A stretch of DNA of 64,000 bases from Lysobacteraceae bacterium SCN 69-320 (GCA_001725155.1 MEFP01000018.1:1-64000); one strand, 5' to 3'. Numbered from the stretch's first letter, positions 16,965-26,607 are shown. Made by a program: numbers and translations. Notes: generated by a model not told the origin, from the sequence alone.

Positions 16965-17089
16965 GAGCGGGACGAGGCGGCGAAGCGGCGAGCGTAGCCG
17001 ATGCCGCGCGCCGCGCAAATGCGCCGGCGCGACGCCGTGCCGCGGTCCGTCCGCGCCCGCCCGAACGGCCGCGCGCTTATCATTGCGCG

Positions 17090-18310
17090 ATGACTCCCCT
17101 ATTCGACGTCACCGTCATCGGCAGCGGCCTGGTCGGCAGCAGCCTCGCGATCGCGCTGCACGACAGCGGCCTGAACGTCGCGCTCGTCGAGGCCGCGGCG
17201 CCCGGCATCCAGGCCCAGCCGCGCGAGGACGAACGCAACCTCGCGCTGGCCCGTGCCAGCACGACGGCGCTGCAGACGCTCGGCGTCTGGCCGCGCCTGG
17301 CCGAGGCGGCCACGCCGATACGGCGCATCCACGTCAGCCGCGCCGGCGAGTTCGGCGCACTGCGTCTGGATGCAGCGCGTGCCGGTGTCGACAGCCTCGG
17401 TTCCGTGGTGCCGGCGCGCGCGCTGGCCGCGGCGCTGCAGCAGGAACTGGACCGGTGCACGCGCCTGCAGCGCTACGTACCGGCGCAGCTGCGCGACTTC
17501 CGCGTGTCGGCCGGCCAGGTCGACCTGACCCTGCAGACACCCGGCGGCGAGACCACGATCGCGACGCGCCTGCTCGTGGGCGCCGACGGCACGGCATCGC
17601 CGGTGCGTGCATTGGCCGGCATCGGCGCCGACATCATCGACTATGCCCAGACCCTGTTCGTCTGCAGCCTGCTGCCGCAGCAGCCGCTGGACGGCCAGGC
17701 CTACGAGCGCTTCAGCGATTCGGGCCCGGTCGCGCTGCTGCCGCTGGCCGAGCGCCGCGCCGGCTTCGTGCTCAGCGTGCCGGCGTCGGAAGCCGCCGCC
17801 GTCGCCGCGCTCGACGACGCCGGCTTTCTCGCCCATGCCCAGCAGCGTTTCGGCTGGCGCGCCGGCCGCTTCAGCCGGCCGGGCCGGCGCAGCGCGCACC
17901 CGATACGCCGCGTCGTCGCGCACAGTCTGACCGCGCCGCGCTGCGTGCTCGTCGGCAATGCGGCGCAGACCATCCATCCGATCGGCGCGCAGGGTTTCAA
18001 TCTCGGCCTGCGCGATGCGCTGACCCTGGCGGAGCTGCTGATCCTGCAGCAGCGCGGCGGCGGCGACGCCGGCAGCGCGTCGCTGCTGCAGACGTATGCC
18101 GCGCGCCGGCGCGAAGATCGCGAAGGCACCTTGGCGTTCAGCCACGGCCTCGTGCAGCTGGCCTGCAATCCGGCGCGCGCGCTGGCGCCGCTGCGCAGCC
18201 TCGGCCTGCTGCTGCTCGACAGCCTGCCCGACGCCGCCGGCGGCATCGCACGCCGCGGCATGGGATTCCGCAGCGCGACCAGCGCCTACGCATTCGGAGT
18301 ACGTCCATGA
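17090..18310 (+). CDS. ubiH: 2-octaprenyl-6-methoxyphenyl hydroxylase UbiH
   Basis: A flavin-dependent monooxygenase of ubiquinone biosynthesis. The 406-residue product has the N-terminal FAD-binding motif VIGSGLVGSSLAIAL (residues 9-23), the second FAD/NADPH motif LLVGADGTASPVR, and the C-terminal GNAAQTIHPIGAQGFNLGLRD. The variant GNAAQ, in place of GDAAH, is what I expect of UbiH rather than UbiI or UbiF. Its stop overlaps the ATG of the next hydroxylase gene by 4 nt, so both are made together, consistent with membership of the Ubi complex. Confidence 0.9.
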   Translation: MTPLFDVTVIGSGLVGSSLAIALHDSGLNVALVEAAAPGIQAQPREDERNLALARASTTALQTLGVWPRLAEAATPIRRIHVSRAGEFGALRLDAARAGVDSLGSVVPARALAAALQQELDRCTRLQRYVPAQLRDFRVSAGQVDLTLQTPGGETTIATRLLVGADGTASPVRALAGIGADIIDYAQTLFVCSLLPQQPLDGQAYERFSDSGPVALLPLAERRAGFVLSVPASEAAAVAALDDAGFLAHAQQRFGWRAGRFSRPGRRSAHPIRRVVAHSLTAPRCVLVGNAAQTIHPIGAQGFNLGLRDALTLAELLILQQRGGGDAGSASLLQTYAARRREDREGTLAFSHGLVQLACNPARALAPLRSLGLLLLDSLPDAAGGIARRGMGFRSATSAYAFGVRP

Positions 18311-19485
18311 AACCTCGCAATCTGTTCGATGTCGCCGTGGTCGGCGCCGGCATGGTCGGCAGCGCCTGCGCGCTCGCGCTGGCGCGCAGCGGCCTGCGCG
18401 TGGCCCTGGTCGAGGAACGCGCGCCGCCGGTCTGGAGCGCGGCCGACGAGGTCGACCTGCGCGTCGTCGCGATCGCGCCGTCCGGCGTCGCGCTGTTCGA
18501 GCGTCTGGGCGTCTGGACGGCCATACGCCAGGCACGCGCCGGCGTCTACCGCCACATGCACGTCTGGGACGGCGGCAACGGCGCGCAGATCGACTTCGAC
18601 GCGGCCGACAGCGGCAGCGCGGAACTCGGCTTCATCGTCGAGAACCGGCTGATCCAGTACGCACTGTGGCAGGCGCTGCAGGCCGAGCCCGGCGTCAGCC
18701 TGCGTTGCCCGGCGCGCGTGGTCGCGACCGACGACGACGGCGACACGCGCGTGCTGCGCCTGGACGACGACGGTCGCATCGTCGCGCGGCTGGTCGTCGC
18801 CGCCGACGGCGCGTCCTCGCCGCTGCGCCAGCTGCTCGGCATCGGCACCGGCGGCCATGTGTACGACCAGCATGCGCTCGTTGCTCATGTGCGCACCGAA
18901 CGGCCGCACGAACAGACCGCCTGGCAGCGCTTCCTGCCCGGCGGCACGCTGGCGTTCCTGCCGCTGGCCGACGGCCGCTGTTCCATCGTCTGGTCGCTGC
19001 CGCCGGCGGAATGCCGGCGCCTGCGCGAGATCGACGAGACCACGTTCCTGCAGGAGCTTGGCTGCGCCTTCGATTTCCGCCTCGGTCCGATACGCGCGAC
19101 TTCGGCGCGCGCCGAGTTCCCGCTGCGCCTGCTGCTGGCCGAGCGCTACATCGCGCCGCGCTTCGCATTGATCGGCGACGCCGCGCACCAGGTGCATCCG
19201 CTGGCCGGGCAGGGCGTCAACCTCGGCCTGCGCGACGTCGACGCGCTGGTCGAGGCGATCACCGGCGAGGCCGAACGCGATCCCGGTGCCGTCACGACCC
19301 TGCGCCGCTACGAACGCCGCCGGCGCAGCGACAACACGCTGTCGGCCTGGGGCATGGACGGCATCAACCGCCTGTTCCGCAGCGAGTTCGAGCCGCTGGT
19401 GTTCGCGCGCGGCCTCGGCCTGCGTGCGGTGAACGCGCTGGGGCCGCTCAAGCAGCTGATCGCGCGTCACGCGGCCGGGCGCTGA
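18307..19485 (+). CDS. Ubiquinone biosynthesis hydroxylase of the UbiI/UbiF/VisC type
   Basis: A second FAD monooxygenase of 392 residues, coupled to ubiH by an ATGA overlap. It shows VVGAGMVGSACALALARSG near the N-terminus, VVAADGASSPLRQL in the middle and GDAAHQVHPLAGQGVNLGLRD near residue 295. The canonical GDAAH plus PLAGQGVNLG pattern places it with UbiI (C5 hydroxylase), UbiF (C6 position) or the broader UbiL/UbiM enzymes. Which ring carbon it oxidises cannot be settled from sequence inspection. The two paralogues side by side probably arose by duplication. Confidence 0.88.
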   Translation: MKPRNLFDVAVVGAGMVGSACALALARSGLRVALVEERAPPVWSAADEVDLRVVAIAPSGVALFERLGVWTAIRQARAGVYRHMHVWDGGNGAQIDFDAADSGSAELGFIVENRLIQYALWQALQAEPGVSLRCPARVVATDDDGDTRVLRLDDDGRIVARLVVAADGASSPLRQLLGIGTGGHVYDQHALVAHVRTERPHEQTAWQRFLPGGTLAFLPLADGRCSIVWSLPPAECRRLREIDETTFLQELGCAFDFRLGPIRATSARAEFPLRLLLAERYIAPRFALIGDAAHQVHPLAGQGVNLGLRDVDALVEAITGEAERDPGAVTTLRRYERRRRSDNTLSAWGMDGINRLFRSEFEPLVFARGLGLRAVNALGPLKQLIARHAAGR

Positions 19486-19669
19486 GCATCGCAAGCGCGC
19501 AGCAGTTGCGGCGTTGTTCCTTACGCCGCCAGGTCCAAAGAATGATCCCTGAATCCGTCTCCCGCCGTAGGTGAGCACGAGGACGCGGCGCCATCCGCCG
19601 CGCGGCCTCTTCCCCTACCGGCAGCGGTCGGCCGCGCCGACCGGGCTGCCCGCAACGACGGAGTCAACT

Positions 19670-21955
19670 ATGAACATCGCAGGATCCGCGCTGAGCCGTG
19701 TTGCGGCCGGCTTGCTGCTTTGCACCGGTATCGCCCAGGCCGCCGAGGAGCGCGGCGCCGCCGACTCGAGCTGGGAGGACGAGCGCGACCACGACGAGCT
19801 TGCGAAGCGCGAGCGCTTCATGGGCGAGCGCCTGCGCCGCGACAACGACGCTGCGTATGCGCGCAGCCTCATGGCGGCGGCCGCGCGCGAGCGTGAAGCG
19901 AATGCGCGGCTGATGGCCGGCGCGAAGGCCGGCGACATCACGCTCGGCGAGGTCTGGACCAATCTCGGTCCGTCGCGCATGAGCAGCGGACCGATGGACA
20001 GCGGCCGCATCTCGGCGATCGTCACGCACCCGGACGATTCCAGCATCGTCTACGTCGCCTCCGCGGGCGGCGGCGTCTGGCGCTCGCTCGACGCCGGCGC
20101 GTCGTGGAAGGCGATGAGCGACACGCTCGGCAGCCTCGGCACCGGCGCGCTCGCGATCGACGCGAATCTGCCGAACCGCCTCTATCTCGGTCTTGGCGAC
20201 ACGCACAGGACCGGCTTTCTGTCGGGGCCGAGCACCTCGCTCGGCACCGCGCCCGGCCTCGGCGTGCTCAAGAGCAGCGACGGCGGCGTCAGCTGGTCCG
20301 CGCCGGTCCTGCTCGGCGACAGCACGAGCATCCGCAAGATCCTCGTGAGTCCGAACAACAGCAATCTGATCCTCGTCGCGACCGACCAGGGCCTGTACCG
20401 CTCGACCAATGCGGGCGCGTCCTATCAGCTGCAGCCGCTCGGCGCCGGCGACGGCAAGCCCGAGGTCTGGAGCATCGCCTGGTCCGGCAGCAACCGCTTC
20501 ACCGCGAGCACGAAGGACGGCAGCGGCGGCAGGATCTGGTTTTCCAGCGAACAGGCCGCCGGGTGGACGCCGTCCAACGGCGTGCCGGCCACGGTCGGCC
20601 GCATCACGATGGCCAGCGCGCCGAGCAGTCCGAACATCCAGTACGCGCTGACCTATCACAGCGTCACGGCGCTGACCGAGATCTACAAGAGCACCGACGG
20701 CGGCCAGGACTGGTCGTCGCTGAACGTCGGCCAGGAAAGCTACGTCAACCATGCCGAGCCCGTGCGCAAGCTGCTCGGCACGTCGGAGAGCTACAACCAG
20801 ATGGTCGTCGTCAATCCGACCACGCCGAACATCGCCTATTTCGGCGGCCAGCTGCGCCTGGCGCGCACCGGCGACGGCGGCGCGACCTTCAGTCTCGTCA
20901 ATTCGACGAGCACGAGCGCCGCGAACTACGTCCATCCGGATTTCCATGCGGCGGCCTACGACGCGGCGAACCGGCTCTACGTCGGCAACGACGGCGGCGT
21001 GTTCCGCAGCGGCGACGCGGGCCAGACCTGGACTCCGCGCAACGACGGCCTGATCACGCATCTCGTCTACGGCATCGCCTCGTCGGTCGACGATCTCGGC
21101 GAACTGCTCGTCGCGCTGCAGGACAACGGCATATTCCACAGCGGCAACAGCGGAACCAACTACTCGCGCATGGCCGGCGGCGACGGCTTCTGGGCGCTGC
21201 TGTCGCAGAACGACGCGCGGAAGCTGATCATCGCGACGAACGGCGGCACCTATCAGTCCGATGACGGCGGCCTGACCGGCGGCGTGCTCGAGTTCGACGG
21301 CATCCCGAACGGCGCGGCGAGCTTCATCGACCAGAGTCCCGCCGTGGCCAGCGGCGAAACGCTGTACGCGGTGTCGGGCGGCAAGATCTACCGCAGCACG
21401 GACTTCGGCAAGCACTGGCAGGCCGTCGCGCTGAACGGTCTCGTCGGCAACGTGCGCTGGGTGCGTGCGGGCCGCAACAGCGGCGTGCTCGTCGCGATCG
21501 TCGGCTACGCGCCGGGCCAGATCTGGTTCACGCTCGACAACGGCGCGCACTGGACCCAGGCGCCGACGCCGGCCAATGCGGACGGCAGCTTCCTCGACGC
21601 GGCGGTCGGCGACGACAACCAGTTCTACGTGATCAGCGACGGCTACCGCGAGGGCAAGAGCCGCATCTGGAGCTCGTTCGATCCGGCCGGCGGCTGGGCC
21701 TTGGCCGGCTGGGGCGGCCTGCCGGCCGGCGTGCGCCTGAACGCGCTGAAGGCCGATCCGGTGCGCAACGGCACGATCTATGTCGGCACCGATCTGGGCA
21801 TCTATCGCTCGACGAACAAGGGGCTGACCTTCACGCGCCTCGGCGCCGGCCTGCCGCTGGTCAGCGTGTCGGACATCTGGATCGCGCGCGACGGCAGCCG
21901 CCTGCGCGCGGGCACCTACGGTCGCGGCGTCTGGAATCTCGTGCTCGCCAACTGA
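19670..21955 (+). CDS. Secreted Asp-box (BNR/sortilin-like) beta-propeller protein
   Basis: A 761-residue exported protein with a signal peptide ending in GIAQA-AE near residue 24. A charged helical region follows (residues 30-85), and then a long series of Asp-box repeats of the pattern S-x-D-x-G-x-x-W. Clear copies are SLDAGASW, SSDGGVSW, STDGGQDW, SGDAGQTW, STDFGKHW and TLDNGAHW, with degenerate copies such as STNAGASY and STNKGLTF. This predicts one or two multi-bladed propellers as in sortilin/VPS10 and xyloglucanase-type proteins. Catalytic residues of a glycosidase were not identified. The C-terminus (RGVWNLVLAN) lacks a sorting tail. A GAACGCC-type intergenic stretch and a hairpin at 21979-22008 follow. 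Confidence 0.85.
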   Translation: MNIAGSALSRVAAGLLLCTGIAQAAEERGAADSSWEDERDHDELAKRERFMGERLRRDNDAAYARSLMAAAAREREANARLMAGAKAGDITLGEVWTNLGPSRMSSGPMDSGRISAIVTHPDDSSIVYVASAGGGVWRSLDAGASWKAMSDTLGSLGTGALAIDANLPNRLYLGLGDTHRTGFLSGPSTSLGTAPGLGVLKSSDGGVSWSAPVLLGDSTSIRKILVSPNNSNLILVATDQGLYRSTNAGASYQLQPLGAGDGKPEVWSIAWSGSNRFTASTKDGSGGRIWFSSEQAAGWTPSNGVPATVGRITMASAPSSPNIQYALTYHSVTALTEIYKSTDGGQDWSSLNVGQESYVNHAEPVRKLLGTSESYNQMVVVNPTTPNIAYFGGQLRLARTGDGGATFSLVNSTSTSAANYVHPDFHAAAYDAANRLYVGNDGGVFRSGDAGQTWTPRNDGLITHLVYGIASSVDDLGELLVALQDNGIFHSGNSGTNYSRMAGGDGFWALLSQNDARKLIIATNGGTYQSDDGGLTGGVLEFDGIPNGAASFIDQSPAVASGETLYAVSGGKIYRSTDFGKHWQAVALNGLVGNVRWVRAGRNSGVLVAIVGYAPGQIWFTLDNGAHWTQAPTPANADGSFLDAAVGDDNQFYVISDGYREGKSRIWSSFDPAGGWALAGWGGLPAGVRLNALKADPVRNGTIYVGTDLGIYRSTNKGLTFTRLGAGLPLVSVSDIWIARDGSRLRAGTYGRGVWNLVLAN

Positions 21956-21978
21956 ACGCGTTGCCGCGGCAGTGCGGA

Positions 21979-22008
21979 AATGCCGGGCCTTGCATCGGGC
22001 CCGGCGTT
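21979..22008. terminator. Hairpin between convergent genes, probable terminator
   Basis: GCCGGGCC (21982-21989) pairs perfectly with GGCCCGGC (21998-22005) around an 8-nt loop, and flanking A/T pairs extend the stem to 21979-22008. It lies 24 bp after the propeller gene stop and just before the end of the convergent NTF2-like gene. No long T-run follows. Confidence 0.5.
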
Positions 22009-22023
22009 CTGCGCATCGATCGC

Positions 22024-22467
22024 CTACGGTGCTGCGAGCCGCGTGATCTGCACCGAGACCACGCTCCAGCGGCCGTGCTCGCGCACGTAGGTGTCGATGT
22101 AGCGGTAGTTGCTCGTGAACGGCTTGCCGTCGTAACGGCCGGTCATGTGCGTGGTGCCGGTCAGCTGGGCCATGTCGCCATAGCGGTGCACTTCGAGGTC
22201 GGGCACGTCGTAGGGATCTATCTGGAGTTTCGGATCCAGCAGCATCGCGATGAATTCGGCGCGTGCATGGCGGCCGCCTTCGCCGTCGATCTGGAAGAAG
22301 CGCGCATGCAGGTTGCGTTCGACGCCGGCCCTGTCCTTGCGCACGATGTCGCGGTCCCAGGTCGTGGCCTGGGCGCGCAGCTGGGCGTCGTCGTCGGGTT
22401 TTTCCGCGGCGCTGACGGCGGAGCAGGCAAGCAGGGTCAGCACGACGGCAATCGCAGGGCGGCGCAT
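22024..22467 (-). CDS. Exported NTF2-like (SnoaL/DUF4440-type) protein
   Basis: A 147-residue protein with a signal peptide (AIAVVLTLLACSAVSA-AE). The mature part has the size and wording of the NTF2-like cone-shaped barrel used by DUF4440 and SnoaL proteins: an N-terminal helix with TTWDRDIVRKDRAGVERNLH, then HARAEFIAMLLDP, VHRYGDMAQLTGTTHMTG and the terminal strand GRWSVVSVQITRL. These folds bind small ligands or act as isomerase-like enzymes; no active site is assigned. It lies downstream of the GFE-tailed secreted protein on the same strand with a 133-bp gap. Confidence 0.75.
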   Translation of the reverse strand: MRRPAIAVVLTLLACSAVSAAEKPDDDAQLRAQATTWDRDIVRKDRAGVERNLHARFFQIDGEGGRHARAEFIAMLLDPKLQIDPYDVPDLEVHRYGDMAQLTGTTHMTGRYDGKPFTSNYRYIDTYVREHGRWSVVSVQITRLAAP

Positions 22468-22600
22468 GGCGTTCCTCGCAGCGGCAGGGCGGCGCGATTC
22501 TCCACCGCGCCGGCCGCGGCGGCCATGCGCCGCCGCAACAGCGCAGCGCCGGCAACATCGCGCCGCCGGCGCGGCCATCCGACGCCGCGGGCGAATGCGG

Positions 22601-23821
22601 CTATTCGAAGCCGCTGGCAAACACCGCATCGCCGCGTTCGGCGTAGACGTAGAGCTTCAGGTTGCGCGTGCCGGCCGCGGCCGATACCCAGGCCACCTTG
22701 CCGTCGGCCGTCGTGCGCAGCGAGTCGTCGCGATTGCCCCAGCTGATGCCGGACACGTTCTCCGGCGGCGCGAGGTATGCGCCATTGCCGTCGACGAGCG
22801 CGAGCTGGAACGTACTGCCGCTGCGCCAGCCGGCGAGAAAGCGTTCCGGCGCGCTGCTGCCGACGCGCGCAAGCACCGGATCGCGCTCGTTGATGCCGCC
22901 GGTCGTCGTGAGCCAGCTGACTGTCGGCGTGACCGCCGCGCTGGATGTGAAGCTCAGCAGGCCCACACCCTGGGCCGGATAGCTCGGCGTGCCCTGGGCG
23001 ACGAAGGCCAGTTTCCAGGCGGTGTCGCCGGCGGCGAGCTGGCCGAACTGGCCCCAGGCGGTGCCGTCGCAGCTGCCGTCGATGCCGAACAGGTTGCGGC
23101 TGTTGTTGTACAGGATGCCCTTGCTCGCATAGCAGTCCGACAGGCAGATCGCGCTGAACGCGTTCATGCCCGCGTGGAAGCCGACGAGCCCGGCGATCTG
23201 GTGCGAGCAGCCCCAGCTCCAGCCGCCGCTGAGCAGCGCGCCGCTGCTGCTGACATAGGCGAGCTGGTCGCCTTCGTGGCCGTCGTAGTTGCCGCTGGTG
23301 CCATGCACGGCGAAATATGCCGCGTAGCGCGAATTGCCGTAGGCCAGACGCGCGTCGCCGGTATTCATCTGTGCGATCGCGAGCGGGTTGCCGATCGCGG
23401 TCGAGAACAGCGTCGCGTTCGTCGCGCTGCGCCTGGTCAGGCGCAGGGTCGAGTCGGCCGCGCGGCGCAGCAGTACGGCAAAGCTGCCGTCATCGTGCGC
23501 GACCAGGCCGCGTGCTTCCTCGCCGGCATAGTCGAAGGTGCCCGCGATCGCGCCGCTGGCGAGCAGGCTGACATGGCCGTTGCCGCCGTCGTCGGTCCAG
23601 CCCAGCCAGTAGCTGCCGTCGCTGCGCGGTGCGAGATACAGGCGCGGGCCGATGCTGCAGTAGCCGCCGAGGCAGTAGCTCGGCGTCGTGCCGGCCACCG
23701 CGGTGGGCAGGGTCAGCGTGGCCGTCGTGATGCGATCGGCGATGGGACCGGCTGCGACGGCGCCGGCGGCGAACGCGAGGCCGAGGCCGGCCGCGACGAC
23801 AGAACACGAACGAAACCGCAA
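22601..23821 (-). CDS. Secreted protein of unknown function with C-terminal GFE-type tail
   Basis: About 406 residues with a signal peptide (VVAAGLGLAFAAGAVAA) and a repetitive beta-rich body: short blades such as SYWLGWTDDGGNGHVSLL, SFAVLLRRAADSTLRLTR and KVAWVSAAAGTRNLKLYVY suggest a propeller. Six cysteines are present, with the pairs YCLGGYC and CLSDCY. It ends in RGDAVFASGFE, the same type of tail as three other exported proteins in this window. I chose the TTG at 23821 because GGAG lies 8 nt ahead of it; the GTG at 23830 is the alternative. It is divergent from the lamin-tail protein at 24018. Confidence 0.75.
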   Translation of the reverse strand: MRFRSCSVVAAGLGLAFAAGAVAAGPIADRITTATLTLPTAVAGTTPSYCLGGYCSIGPRLYLAPRSDGSYWLGWTDDGGNGHVSLLASGAIAGTFDYAGEEARGLVAHDDGSFAVLLRRAADSTLRLTRRSATNATLFSTAIGNPLAIAQMNTGDARLAYGNSRYAAYFAVHGTSGNYDGHEGDQLAYVSSSGALLSGGWSWGCSHQIAGLVGFHAGMNAFSAICLSDCYASKGILYNNSRNLFGIDGSCDGTAWGQFGQLAAGDTAWKLAFVAQGTPSYPAQGVGLLSFTSSAAVTPTVSWLTTTGGINERDPVLARVGSSAPERFLAGWRSGSTFQLALVDGNGAYLAPPENVSGISWGNRDDSLRTTADGKVAWVSAAAGTRNLKLYVYAERGDAVFASGFE

Positions 23822-24017
23822 CGCGCACACTCCGCACGGACGCGGCCCAGGCCGCCGATCGCCCGATTCTTGCGCAGCCCCGCCGGCCGCGCGTAAGCCC
23901 GGCGTTAATCGCGCGCGCGGCGTGCGGCTTCTGCGGCCGCTGTCACGCTCGCGTCACTGCCCATGGCCAGACTGCGCGGCCGTCGCCGGGCGCCCCGGCT
24001 TGCTGTTGGGGAACTGC

Positions 24018-26597
24018 ATGAGAATCGCCATCGTGATCGCGCTTGCGGCCAGCCTGGCCGGCTGCGCCGATGCGGCCTTCGCCCAGGTGCGCATCACCGA
24101 ATTCATGTACAGCGGCGTCAACGGCGAGTTCGTCGAGATCACCAATACCGGCGCGGCTGCGGTGGATCTGAGCGGCTGGAGCTTCGACGACGACAGCAAT
24201 GTCGCCGGCAGTCTCCCCATCGGCGCGCTGGGCTCCCTCGCGCCGGGCGAGTCGGCTGTGATCACCGAAGCAGTCGCGAGTGATTTCCGCACGGCCTGGG
24301 GCCTGTGTCCGTCGGCCAAGGTCGTCGGTGGCAGCAGCCAGAATCTAGGCCGCAACGACGTGATCAATCTCTACGACGGCAGCGGTGCGCGCGTGGATAC
24401 CTTGCGCTTCGGCGACCAGACCTTCCCGGGCACGATACGCACGCAGAACGTCGCCGGCTGGGTCACGGCTGCGGGCCTCGGCAATGACGCGATCGCGCAG
24501 TGGGCGCTCGCGAGCGTCGGCGACGCGGAGGCCTCGCGCGCCTCGGCCGGCGGCGACATCGGCAGCCCCGGCATCAGCACGCGCAGCGCGCAGCCGTTCG
24601 ATCCCTGCGCGACTGTCGGTCCGCGCATGCGCATCACCGAATACCTCTACGACAGTGCCGACGGCGAGTTCGTCGAGTTCACCAACGTCGGCGATGCGCC
24701 GGCCGACATGAGCGGCTGGAGCTTCGACGACGACAGCAACGCATCGGGCACGATCGCGCTGGGCGCGCTGGGGATCGTGCAGCCCGGCGAATCCGTGCTG
24801 CTGACCGACCAGACGCCGGCCGCGTTCCGCACGGCCTGGGGCCTCTGCGCCGGCGTCAAGGTCGTCGGCGGCAATACGGCCGGCCTTGGCCGCGCCGATC
24901 AGATCAATCTCTACGATGCGGGCGGCGTGCGCGCCGACCGTCTGACCTACGACGACGTGACCATTGTCGGTTCGGTTCGCGCCAAGGACCGCAGCGCCTG
25001 GGTCAGCAGCGCCGGTCTCGGCGCCGATCAGGCGCTCGCGTGGACCCTGTCGGCAACCGGAGATGCGGAAAATTCCACGGCTTCGGCCGCCGGCGCGATC
25101 GGCAGTCCCGGCCGCAGCCGGCGCAGCCTGTTCGACTTCGATCCCTGCGCCGGCACCGCCGGCGCGCCGCAGGTGCAGGTCGACGTCGCGCAGACCACGC
25201 GGCGCCTGGACCTGGCGGTCAACGGCGGCGGCGCGGCCGCGGCGACGTTGAATGACCCGGCCGACCCGGCCGCCGTCGACGGCATCGTGCTCACGTTCGC
25301 CGATCCGGACGGCGATGCCGCGGCGCTGACGATCGCCGCGAGCAGCAGCAACGCCGCCGTCGTGCCCGACAGCGGCCTCGCACTCGGCGGCAGTGGTACC
25401 ACGCGCACCCTGCGCATCACGCCGGCCGGCGCGGGCTACAGCACGATCACCGTGCGTGCGACCGACGCGGACAACCTCGTCGGCAGCTACGTCATCAGCT
25501 ATGCCGCGTCGGCCGCGAACACGGCGGCGGGCGGCTGGTTCACCGGTGCGAGTGATGCCTCGGCCGCGATCGCCGCCGGCGACCACATGCTCGTCGCCGA
25601 CGACGAGAACCAGCGCCTGCGCCTGTATCCGCGCGACCGTTCGGGCCTGGCCGAGAACGGCTTCGACTTCACCGCCTCGCTCGCACTGACCGACATCGAC
25701 GGCGGCGTGCCGCGCGAGGTCGACATCGAGGCCGCCGCGCGCAGCGGCGATCTCGTCTACTGGACCGGCTCGCACTCCAACAAGAAGGACAACGGTGCGG
25801 CGCGGCCGAACCGCCAGCGCATCTTCTCCACGCGCATCGGCGGCAGCGGCGCTGCGACGACCCTGCAGTACGTCGCGCGCTACGACCACCTGCGCACCGA
25901 CCTCGTGAACTGGGACGCCGGCAACGGCCACGGTCTGGGCGCGAATGCGCTGGGTCTGGCCGCGAGCGCTGCGATCGGCGTCTGGCCCGAACGCGACGAC
26001 GGCTTCAACATCGAAGGTCTCGCGCTGGCACCGGCGGCCGATGGTCTCTACATCGCATTCCGCGCGCCGCTGCTGCCGACGACGCAGCGGCGCCAGGCCC
26101 TGCTGATTCACGCGACGAATCTGCGCAGCGTCATTGCCGCGGCGCCGGCCGGCGGTTCGGCCGAGGCCGGCAGCGTGACATTCGCCGCGCCGATCCTGCT
26201 CGATCTCGGCGGTCGCGGCATCCGCGACGTGGTGCGCGCGGCGGACGGTCGTTATCTGATCATTGCAGGACCGACGGCCGTCGCGACCGGCGTCGCGCCG
26301 TCGGATTTCCGCCTGTACCGCTGGAGCGGCGCCCCCGCCGATGCGCCGGTGCTGCTCAATGCCGATCTCGCCACCCTGGCCGCCGCCGGCAGCATCGAAA
26401 CCCTGCTCGACACGGATCTTGGCGGTACGGCGCCGCTGGAACTGCTGACCGACAGCGGCGACACGGTCTGGTATGCCGACGGCATCATCGCGAAGGATCT
26501 GGCCGAGCCGCGCTGGCGCAAGTTCGCCGGCGGCCGGGTCACGCTCGCGATGCCGCCGGACGACCGTCTGTTCGCCGACGGTTTCCAGTCGCCCTGA
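24018..26597 (+). CDS. Secreted protein with two lamin-tail domains, DUF3616-like domain and GFE-type tail
   Basis: An 859-residue exported protein. The signal region contains both LAGC (a possible lipobox, Cys 16) and AFA-Q (a possible ordinary cleavage site), so lipidation is uncertain. Two lamin-tail domains follow in tandem (about residues 24-150 and 205-335), each with RITE(F/Y)xY, GEFVE(I/F)TN, LSGWSFDDDSN-like wording and FRTAWGLC. An Ig-like stretch spans about 360-490. A DUF3616-like propeller region spans about 510-770, recognised by VYWTGSHSNKKD and FNIEGLALAP. The end is DDRLFADGFQSP, a variant of the GFE tail. Lamin-tail domains occur in exported nucleases and surface proteins, but no nuclease domain is present here. 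Confidence 0.82.
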   Translation: MRIAIVIALAASLAGCADAAFAQVRITEFMYSGVNGEFVEITNTGAAAVDLSGWSFDDDSNVAGSLPIGALGSLAPGESAVITEAVASDFRTAWGLCPSAKVVGGSSQNLGRNDVINLYDGSGARVDTLRFGDQTFPGTIRTQNVAGWVTAAGLGNDAIAQWALASVGDAEASRASAGGDIGSPGISTRSAQPFDPCATVGPRMRITEYLYDSADGEFVEFTNVGDAPADMSGWSFDDDSNASGTIALGALGIVQPGESVLLTDQTPAAFRTAWGLCAGVKVVGGNTAGLGRADQINLYDAGGVRADRLTYDDVTIVGSVRAKDRSAWVSSAGLGADQALAWTLSATGDAENSTASAAGAIGSPGRSRRSLFDFDPCAGTAGAPQVQVDVAQTTRRLDLAVNGGGAAAATLNDPADPAAVDGIVLTFADPDGDAAALTIAASSSNAAVVPDSGLALGGSGTTRTLRITPAGAGYSTITVRATDADNLVGSYVISYAASAANTAAGGWFTGASDASAAIAAGDHMLVADDENQRLRLYPRDRSGLAENGFDFTASLALTDIDGGVPREVDIEAAARSGDLVYWTGSHSNKKDNGAARPNRQRIFSTRIGGSGAATTLQYVARYDHLRTDLVNWDAGNGHGLGANALGLAASAAIGVWPERDDGFNIEGLALAPAADGLYIAFRAPLLPTTQRRQALLIHATNLRSVIAAAPAGGSAEAGSVTFAAPILLDLGGRGIRDVVRAADGRYLIIAGPTAVATGVAPSDFRLYRWSGAPADAPVLLNADLATLAAAGSIETLLDTDLGGTAPLELLTDSGDTVWYADGIIAKDLAEPRWRKFAGGRVTLAMPPDDRLFADGFQSP

Positions 26598-26607
26598 GGC
26601 ACCGGCT

